Source: Ignavibacteriota bacterium
Lineage (GTDB): Bacteria > Bacteroidota > Ignavibacteria > UBA10030 > SZUA-254
Length of the DNA: 15,710 nt
Direction of reading: 5' to 3'
NCBI GenBank assembly: GCA_016191715.1
Contig: JACPVN010000452.1
Coordinates: forward strand, 1 to 15,710
The position numbers were made by a program, and so were the translations under genes. The notes under the pieces were generated by a model that saw only the letters and a list, made by a program, of their open reading frames with translations, had not been told where the DNA came from and searched no databases. Of the stretch, positions 8,105-13,300 are shown piece after piece. Position 1 is the first letter of the stretch. Every line of letters begins with the position of its first letter.

Positions 8105-8989
8105 ATGAGTTATATAGTTCGAAATACTATCGTTTTAGGTGTCGGTCTTCTCATTATTCTTGGTATGGGAATTTATTTTACCATGGTCGCTTTACCTAAG
8201 AAATTAGAAGTTGTTGATGCAGAAATCAAACGCATTGAAAATTTACTTCAGAACACCCCAGACCTTGCAAATGAGTATAACACTCGCGTTGCAAATTTGG
8301 ATTCGATGAAACACCGATGGAATACCCGCGACAAAGAATTTCCGTCGAAAGATATCAGCGGGCAGACCTACGGATATTTCAACTCCATTATCGGGTTGAG
8401 CGGTGAAGTGAAGATGAACATGATTTACAAAGGTGAACGAGATTCGGGAAAATATGGCTTCAATGAGTACAACCTGAAAGGCGAGGCGCTCTTCGGAAAT
8501 TTCTATCGTTTTATCTGGTACATCGAAAATGGTGCAAGATTATTTAAATTGACAAGTCTGAAGTTTAGTGAATTGGAACGGAAAGATTCGCTTGGCAATC
8601 ATGTTTTTGTTTCGTACGAGATGGATTTGAATGCATATTATTCAACTAATCCGGAACTGAACAAAGCACCGACTGCGCGGGCTGTGACTTCACCGCCGCC
8701 ACTGGCAATGAATCCGATTTATCCTCTCATCATGAAGGAAATTCCGGAAATCAAACCTGATGAAATTGATATTCGAAGTTCTGATCTCAAGGCAGTAATC
8801 CCCGGGAAAGCATTTATTATTGACCAGGCAAACAGAGCGAGAGAACTTGTGGAAGGCGACCCTGTCTATCTCGGCAACGTAGTTAAAATCCTTCCGGAAC
8901 TTGGAAAGATAGAGTGTATTTTAATTGAAGGCGGTGTTACCAGGACGGTCGAATTATATATTCGACGTGGTGAATCTATTAACAAATAG
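8105..8989 (+). CDS. pilO: PilO-like inner-membrane protein with C-terminal PilP/GspC-like domain
   Basis: This 294-residue protein has a single N-terminal membrane helix (about 8-30), a charged coiled-coil region (about 33-75) and a PilO-type ferredoxin-like periplasmic domain (about 82-186). A proline-rich linker follows (from P189, containing SPPPLAMNP), then a ~70-residue domain (225-294) with VIPGKAFIID, GDPVYLGNVVKIL and IEGGVTRTVELYI. That last part resembles the beta-rich homology domain of PilP and GspC, which contacts the secretin N-domains. Free PilP is normally a separate lipoprotein; here the domain would be tethered through the PilO helix. The fold assignment of the last domain is from pattern only. 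GAGG (8096-8099) lies 5 bases before the ATG. The gene begins 21 bases after the PilM-PilN fusion and 21 bases before the secretin gene, consistent with one operon. Confidence 0.75.
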   Translation: MSYIVRNTIVLGVGLLIILGMGIYFTMVALPKKLEVVDAEIKRIENLLQNTPDLANEYNTRVANLDSMKHRWNTRDKEFPSKDISGQTYGYFNSIIGLSGEVKMNMIYKGERDSGKYGFNEYNLKGEALFGNFYRFIWYIENGARLFKLTSLKFSELERKDSLGNHVFVSYEMDLNAYYSTNPELNKAPTARAVTSPPPLAMNPIYPLIMKEIPEIKPDEIDIRSSDLKAVIPGKAFIIDQANRARELVEGDPVYLGNVVKILPELGKIECILIEGGVTRTVELYIRRGESINK

Positions 8990-9001
8990 CAACTTATTAT
9001 T

Positions 9002-9005
9002 GGAG
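9002..9005 (+). promoter_or_regulatory. Ribosome binding site that fixes the secretin start
   Basis: GGAG lies 5 bases before the ATG at 9011. An in-frame GTG at 9005 overlaps this site and has no Shine-Dalgarno of its own, so the ATG is preferred. Confidence 0.7.
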
Positions 9006-9010
9006 TGTCT

Positions 9011-10231
9011 ATGAAACGACAGTATATTATTATTCTTTTTTTCTTGAGTGTGATCCTCGTATCTCAGTTGATGAGTCAACCTGTGCGGGATAACCGTTCG
9101 AGGGTGAGAGGGTATTCAAGTCAGCAAGAAATTGTGAACATGGATTCCACGACCCGAATGGATCAGGCGTTGCTTGCTCTCAGTGAAATGGCAAAAAAAT
9201 TCGCGGGTAAATTTATTATTGATTTGGAAAAACAAACAAATCCTATCGGCGTGGAGATCATCAATCAACATTGGAAGGATGCAATGGAGATGATTCTTGA
9301 CCATAACCTTCTATGGTATCGGGAAGATCCGGAATATATTCTCGTGATGACTGCTGATATGGCACGGGCATTAGAGGGAACTCAGACCATCGCGATAAAA
9401 AAACCAACGTTGGATAGCCGCGAGGTGTTAGTGACGACTACATTTCTCTCCATTGATTTGAGCAAGACGACGAATCTTGGAGTGGATTGGTCGTTCACTT
9501 CCGTCAACAACAAAGACACGATTGGCGGCGATGTGTTTGGTTCGATTGCAAAGAGCGCGTTTGATATTTCATATTCCCGAGGTGATAAAAAGGGGACATT
9601 TTCTTCCATCTTGCAATTCTACTCAGAGAATGGAATTGCTGATGTCATTGCTTCTCCCCGCTTGTCTATCACTTCCGGTGATTCGGGATTTGCTCAGGTC
9701 GGTCAGGATATTTCCGTTCCTCGTCGCGATATTGGCGCGGGCGGAAATATTTCCCAATCGGTGCAGGCAATTCAAACGGGCACCATTGTTCGGGTGAAAC
9801 CGGAAATTATTCAGGAGGATACGATGGAATTTATCTGGTTAGATTTATTTATCGAACGGAGTTTTGCAATCACAACAGGAGAACTTCCGATTATTGACAG
9901 GAATAAAACTCAGACAAAATTATTGTTGATTGACGGTGAAGAAGCGTTCATTAGCGGATTGTATTATAATGAAGAGACGGTTACCCGAACCGGTATTCCG
10001 TTTTTGAAAGACCTTCCGCCGTATGTTTTCGGATTACGGTATGTATTTGGCTCGGATCAGACCTCTTCAAAACGCCGAGAACTTGCTATTCTCATCAAAG
10101 CGGAAATTCTGCCGTCGTTACGCGACCGTAAGATTAATCGCGGAACACAACCTACCATCCTTGAGAAGATGAGACAAGGATTTGAAAAAGATATTGACCG
10201 GATAAAACCGAAACGTCAGGAAGATAATTAA
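9011..10231 (+). CDS. pilQ: Short PilQ/GspD-family secretin
   Basis: The 406-residue precursor forms the outer-membrane channel for pili or secreted substrates. A Sec signal peptide is clear (MKRQ, then a hydrophobic stretch to about residue 23). An STN/N0-like domain (about 47-120) contains IIDLEKQTNPIGVEI and ends near LVMT. The secretin core (about 135-385) shows LVTTTFLSIDLSKTTNLGVDW, ASPRLSITSGDSGFAQVGQD, IVRVKPEII, LLIDGEEAFISGLY and GIPFLKDLPPYVFG, the equivalent of the usual IPxLGxIPxLG region. A basic tail of about 20 residues follows. There is no AMIN domain, and at most one N-domain is visible, so the protein is short compared with typical PilQ or GspD (about 600-750 residues). The partner for its periplasmic part would be the PilP-like domain encoded just upstream. 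Confidence 0.88.
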   Translation: MKRQYIIILFFLSVILVSQLMSQPVRDNRSRVRGYSSQQEIVNMDSTTRMDQALLALSEMAKKFAGKFIIDLEKQTNPIGVEIINQHWKDAMEMILDHNLLWYREDPEYILVMTADMARALEGTQTIAIKKPTLDSREVLVTTTFLSIDLSKTTNLGVDWSFTSVNNKDTIGGDVFGSIAKSAFDISYSRGDKKGTFSSILQFYSENGIADVIASPRLSITSGDSGFAQVGQDISVPRRDIGAGGNISQSVQAIQTGTIVRVKPEIIQEDTMEFIWLDLFIERSFAITTGELPIIDRNKTQTKLLLIDGEEAFISGLYYNEETVTRTGIPFLKDLPPYVFGLRYVFGSDQTSSKRRELAILIKAEILPSLRDRKINRGTQPTILEKMRQGFEKDIDRIKPKRQEDN

Positions 10232-10293
10232 TCTTCGGATGCGCTTGCTTTTTTTGAATTAACTCAATGATTGTTGAATATCGTAACTCCGTC

Positions 10294-10298
10294 AGGAG
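10294..10298 (+). promoter_or_regulatory. Ribosome binding site of the giant lipoprotein gene
   Basis: AGGAG lies 7 bases before the ATG at 10306. The ATG at 10301 is only 2 bases away and its frame stops after 11 codons, so 10306 is the start. The 74 bases between the secretin stop and this start show no terminator hairpin and no clear promoter. Confidence 0.85.
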
Positions 10299-10305
10299 AA
10301 ATGTT

Positions 10306-13300
10306 ATGGCTGCTACAAAGACTTTCCAATTTATGATAACTCACAGAACGTTGTCTGTCGCGATGACGGCAGTTCTATTTTTCTCATTCATTTTCTTTGC
10401 ATGTAAGGAAGACGAGGGGCCGACCGGAATCGTCACTCCCGACCCGACAACTGTTGAGGGGACAATCTACGATAAACTTGCGCTCCCGATTGGAGGTGCA
10501 GAGATTAGTATGCGTGCCTCCTTCGCTCCGGCAGATACGACAGTGAGTGATTCGCGCGGGAACTACAAGTTTGTTGTCCAGTGGCCCGATACCGGTTCAC
10601 GCGGCTGGATAGTACTGACGGCAACGAAAACAGGTTACTATTCGAAAACAGATTCTTTCAATGTTGAAGCAGCGAAGACCTATTCGAAGTCATATTCATT
10701 GACGAGTAAGGCAGACACGATTACTCCGGGACCAAACTCCAGCGGTATTGCTCGATTGGTGTTCATTTCGGCAAGTCATTCGTTTGCAAATGTAAAAGGT
10801 GTTGGTAAACGGGAGTCAATTGTGTTTACGTTTGAAGCGCGGGATTCTGCCGATGTGCCGCTTGATTCTGCACATCAGGCGAACATTGCATTTCGCATCA
10901 TGCCGGCAATTGATGGTGGTGAAAAGTTAGCACCGGAGACAACAAAGACTTCCTTTGTCGTCGGTTCAAACGGTAGAGTTACAACAACGTTAACGTCCGG
11001 TCATAAGGCAGGAATCGTTCAGGTTGAAGCATCGGTGGTTGATATTCAAACTATCAATGCAACATCACCAGCTATTCCGATTTACAGCGGTCCGCCGGAT
11101 GCCGGGCATTTCACTGTTGCTCTTGAAAAATTGAATTTCCCCGGGCTCGGTTTTCTCGGCGTACAAAACAAAGTCACGGTTCAGGTTGGCGATAAATGGG
11201 GCAATCCGGTTCCTGACAGTACAGCGATTTATTTTTCGACTTCAGGTGGAATTATTCAGCCCGCCGCTCTAACTGATGAAGTTGGAATTGCACAGGTAAC
11301 GTTAAGTTCCGGGAACTCTCAGCCGGCAGATGGATTTGGGTGGGTATATGCAAGTACCGTTGGCGATTCAGGGAAGTTGGTGAAAGACAGTATTCGAGTC
11401 TTATTCTCCGGCGCACCGCGTGTGGAACCACAGGATTTTGATTTTACTATCACCGATGGCGGTTCGTTACTGATTCCGTTCAAAGTGTTTGATAAAAACA
11501 GGAATCCGCTTTCAACCGGAACACGCATTACTGTTACGTTCAGCGGCGATGCAACATCAGAACTTGCTTTCTCGGGCGATATTGATGTGACGATGCCAGA
11601 CACTCAGGACAGCACGTTTACACAATTCAAGATAAACGCACGCGACACCGTTGTTCAATCGCCAAGTTCTGATAAGGGGCTTCTCATGACGATTAACATC
11701 AGCGGTCCGAACGGCAACATGTTGCGTTCGTATGTCGGACTACTTCGAGGCACCGGAGGTACAGTAACCACATCAGGAACACCTGCAAGTATTGTCTTGA
11801 CAGGATTAACGACAAATACTGTTTCTGTACATGGAACCGGTTCGAACGAAACTGCAATCATGACATTTTTAGTTCGAGACAAAAGCGGTCGGTCAATTCC
11901 TCAGGATTCAGCAACGGTAGATTTTGAAATTATCGGACCGGATGGCGGCGTATCGTTGTTCCCGACATCAGTCCAAACCGACGCGCAAGGTCGTGTGCAA
12001 ACTGCTCTCACGAGTGGAACTATTGCAGGTGTCGTTCAGGTTGTTGCTTCGATTGATACCGGAGGCGTTACACGTCTTGCTTCAACACCCGTTTCAATAA
12101 CTATTGCAGGCGGTTTACCCGACCAGAACCATTTTTCGATTGCTGTCGGACAACTAAACATTCCGGGTTTGGTGCGTTACGGAGTGACCGATAATATTAC
12201 GGTGTATGTCGGAGACGAATATGGCAATCCTGTTCAACCCAATACAGCAGTTTATTTCACAACGACCGGTGGTTACGTCGAAGCATCAGCCTATACAAAT
12301 ACAAGTGGTATCGCTTCAACAACGCTCCGCTCGGCAGAACCGGAACCACGAAACGGTTATGCCACAGTTACAGCAACAACGATTGATAAAAATAATAATG
12401 AAGTTAAAGATTCAGTGTTCGTGTTATTCTCTGGCTTCCCGATTATCACTGCAAGCAATTACAACATTCAATTAGCTGATGATTCATCGTTCTCGTTGTG
12501 GTTTGGAGTTCACGACAGAAATCATAATCACTTGTCATCGGGAACGCAAGTTCAGGTTTCTGTTGGAGGGAGAAATTCATCGGAGATTCAACTCTACGGA
12601 GATATTTCCACGACATTACCGGATGCGTTGTACGGTGGTTATCGGTTAGATACGTTTTTTGTAAACATCGTTGATAAAGTCGGAGGCAGTTTACGCAGCG
12701 GACAATTCGATATTACCATTAGTGTAAGCGGACCAAATGGTGCGATTGCTCTCCCGATTCCCGGAATACTCTTAGCCACAAGAACACCGAAAATCAAATC
12801 CTTAACATTGCTCTCGAATGTTCCGAGAGAATTATCAATCGCAGGTGTTGGAGGAGTGGACACGCTTCAATTGGAATATCAAATACTTGACAGCTTGAAC
12901 CAAGTAATCAATAGAACTGGTGAGCGCGTAGATTTTGAATTCACAGGACGATTCGGGGAATTTAGTCCATCGTATGATGAAACAGACAATGATGGAAAAG
13001 TACAAACGACATTCCATACCGGAGAAGTTGTTGAGTCAGTAAAAGTTCGCGCTCTTGTACCGAACTCCGATGTTGTTTCAGTAGAGAAGACAATATTCAT
13101 CCGCCCCGGTTCACCACACCCAGGCAATGCACGGTTGATAGTAAGTATGCCGAACGATACTATTCCCAAGGTAAATTTTGCTGCTAAATATTCCAGGAAT
13201 GAACAGGTTGGAAAAGTAAAAATTCAGATTAAAGACGAAAACGACAACCCTGTTCCGGGTGAGAAAATAGAATTTGAAACGAATGCAGGTGAGATTCGTG

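Noticed and set aside
6479..8989. Type II secretion GspL/GspM assignment for the two alignment genes
   Set aside because: The architecture is similar, but the NLLP motif after the actin-like domain, the PilT-type ATPase next door and the PilO-like second protein favour the type IV pilus set. It remains the main alternative.
9005..9007. GTG start for the secretin
   Set aside because: It overlaps the GGAG site that serves the ATG at 9011, and the signal peptide begins naturally with MKRQ at that ATG.
9477..9797. 106-codon + strand ORF inside the secretin gene
   Set aside because: It overlaps the conserved secretin core in another frame and its product has no coherent domain.
10301..10336. ATG at 10301 as a small ORF or the lipoprotein start
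   Set aside because: Its frame stops after 11 codons, and the AGGAG site is spaced correctly for the ATG at 10306.
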